Below are positions 62,948 to 64,000 of a stretch of DNA of 64,000 nt, one piece after another. Origin of the DNA: Pedobacter sp. PF22-3 (GTDB taxonomy: Bacteria; Bacteroidota; Bacteroidia; Sphingobacteriales; Sphingobacteriaceae); NCBI RefSeq assembly GCF_026239555.1, contig NZ_JAPIVP010000010.1, positions 124,001 through 188,000 of the forward strand, given 5' to 3'. A program made the position numbers and the translations under genes. The notes below the pieces were generated by a model, which made no database searches, had not been told where the DNA came from, and saw only the letters and a program-made list of their open reading frames with translations. The stretch's first letter is position 1, and each line of letters begins with the position of its first letter.

Positions 62948-62972
62948 AATCCCGCTCTTTTAAAGCAGGATT
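62948..62972 (-). terminator. Terminator after the small membrane protein gene
   Basis: On the minus strand AATCCTGCT pairs with AGCGGGATT with one mismatch, followed by TTTTTTT. It lies about 25 bp after the stop codon at 62999. Confidence 0.7.
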
Positions 62973-62998
62973 CTATATTTTATTGTAAGCATTATCCC

Positions 62999-63442
62999 CT
63001 AAGAAACCCCAAAAAACGATCTTCCCGGAACGGCCTTAACCATTAATAGAATAGCTACAATAATTAGAACTAGTGCTAATCCGAAGAAAATAGCAATAGT
63101 GCGGTGCTTTGCTACAGCATCTGTTACTTTTTTCGACTTTGCATTACCCACTGTGATTAAAATAATTGCAATAAGCATTATCGAAGTATGCTCAGCCTTA
63201 AAATAACGACCAATGGCATCGCTCATCGGCAATTTGGTTAGCGGACTTAGAAAGTACAACACCAAACCAATCAAAAATTGGATATGTGCACTAATCAGCG
63301 TAAACACATTCAATTTGCGGTTACCCTCTGTGTATGTTTTATTTCCAAACCAGCCCGATAATGCGTTGATTACCGCGATAACCAATAAAATTAATACGAT
63401 GTAGCGCCATCCGGAGTGCGCAGATTTTAAGATACTGTACAT
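62999..63442 (-). CDS. Small four-helix membrane protein (cytochrome b-like)
   Basis: 147 residues with four membrane helices. Conserved-looking His lie in SAHSGWRYIVLI, ISAHIQFLIGLVLYF, KAEHTSIMLIAII and AKHRTIAIFFGL, one per helix, which suggests haem b binding. It resembles small Bacteroidota membrane proteins annotated as cytochrome B. No partner is adjacent. Haem binding is inferred from the His pattern only. Confidence 0.75.
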   Translation of the reverse strand: MYSILKSAHSGWRYIVLILLVIAVINALSGWFGNKTYTEGNRKLNVFTLISAHIQFLIGLVLYFLSPLTKLPMSDAIGRYFKAEHTSIMLIAIILITVGNAKSKKVTDAVAKHRTIAIFFGLALVLIIVAILLMVKAVPGRSFFGVS

Positions 63443-63554
63443 TTTTCTAAAATATGTTTAATCAAAAGTAGGCATTAATTGTAAAAAAGAGGATATTCTA
63501 CAAAATGAACGCTTATTTATATTAGTTTTAAACAAATTAAAATCCAAACTTACT

Positions 63555-64000
63555 ATGAAGAAAATTTTACTTGCCCTTGTGCTGGTATTTTCTGCTACAT
63601 TTCTGTTTGCACAGCAAACCTCCTTCCCTGTTAATGGCTCTTATGATACCAGACCTGGAATGTTTGCCTTCACTAATGCAACGATAGTAGTAAATGCCAA
63701 CCAAACTTTAACAAATGCAACCCTTTTAATTAAAGGACAAACCATTCAGGCTGTTGGAGCCGGCTTAGCCGTGCCCAAAGGTTATGTGGTGATCGATTTA
63801 AAAGGAAAGTTCATTTATCCATCACTGATTGATGCTTTTAGCAGCTACGGCCTTACTGAAACACCCGCGCAACAACGCGGTTTTGGTGGTCAACGCCAAT
63901 CTATTTTTGTCTCGACCAAAAAAGGTGCTTATGGCTGGAATGAGGCTATCAGACCTGAAACTTATGTAAAAAGCATTTTTTCGACCGATAGTAAAAAAGC
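63555..64000 (+). CDS. Exported amidohydrolase (5' part, runs off the window)
   Basis: The frame is open from ATG 63555 to the end of the window (148 codons). A signal peptide MKKILLALVLVFSATFLFAQ is followed by the N-terminal beta domain of the amidohydrolase superfamily: AFTNATIVVNANQTLTNATLLIKGQTIQAVGAGLAVPKGYVVIDLKGKFIYPSLIDAFSSYG. The usual GLID.H appears as SLIDAFS, so the first metal-binding His is missing; such variants are known among Bacteroidota proteins with two such domains. The catalytic part lies outside the window. Confidence 0.82.
   Translation, partial: MKKILLALVLVFSATFLFAQQTSFPVNGSYDTRPGMFAFTNATIVVNANQTLTNATLLIKGQTIQAVGAGLAVPKGYVVIDLKGKFIYPSLIDAFSSYGLTETPAQQRGFGGQRQSIFVSTKKGAYGWNEAIRPETYVKSIFSTDSKK

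Overview
This is a chromosomal segment from a Bacteroidota bacterium, most likely Sphingobacteriaceae and close to Pedobacter. The evidence is AT-rich intergenic DNA, TAnnTTTG-type promoter boxes, a TonB receptor with a carboxypeptidase-like N-domain, BlaI/M56 and ECF-sigma gene pairs of Bacteroidota type, DUF1800/DUF1501 and DUF1080 proteins, and dispersed hairpin repeats in many gene gaps. No rRNA, tRNA, CRISPR array, prophage or conventional defence island was recognised. Most of the window is housekeeping or envelope genes.

Layout. 0-6.6 kb: tail of an upstream gene, an Old Yellow Enzyme, a pirin, an ECF sigma factor overlapping a membrane-anchored beta-barrel protein, a secreted-repeat lipoprotein, a HIT protein and greA. 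6.8-13.9 kb: M1 peptidase, OsmC, a 2-hydroxyacid dehydrogenase, a TonB-dependent receptor and a Nudix hydrolase. 13.9-15.2 kb: accessory patch with four short palindromes around a ~105-bp tandem repeat, followed by a single-domain Y1 (IS200/RAYT-like) transposase. 15.2-23.3 kb: PlsC, then a signalling region with a LytTR pair, a small membrane peptide plus ABC exporter, a lone LuxR-type HTH protein, and a small protein/membrane protein/histidine kinase/response regulator cassette. 23.4-26.5 kb: BlaI, an M56 protein extended by two TonB_C domains and a plug-like domain, and a secreted double-plug protein. 26.9-30.5 kb: three-subunit succinate dehydrogenase. 31-36 kb: cold-shock protein, four-helix Cys-rich protein, HtrA protease, DapF and a lipoprotein.

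36.3-42.1 kb: complete RND tripartite efflux operon. 42.4-48.7 kb: SNF2 helicase, DUF2892, DUF1080, TMEM175-like channel and Aat. 48.7-55.7 kb: DUF1800/DUF1501 pair, small envelope proteins, App1-like phosphatase, diacylglycerol-kinase-like enzyme, and a TonB_C protein coupled to a membrane gene interrupted by an in-frame TAG. 56-59.4 kb: M23 peptidase, HlyIII, RbfA and HflX. 59.4-62.7 kb: trpE-trpG-trpC, preceded by a previously uncalled 22-codon leader ORF with two Trp codons, an intrinsic terminator and a possible antiterminator, which together look like a classical trp attenuator. The window ends with a small membrane protein and the start of an exported amidohydrolase.

Most noteworthy: the trp attenuator, the palindrome/tandem-repeat/Y1-transposase patch, the BlaI-M56-TonB-plug cassette, the 20.8-23.3 kb signalling cassette, the interrupted gene at 54.7-55.1 kb, and several families of dispersed intergenic repeats including a long inverted pair about 17 kb apart.
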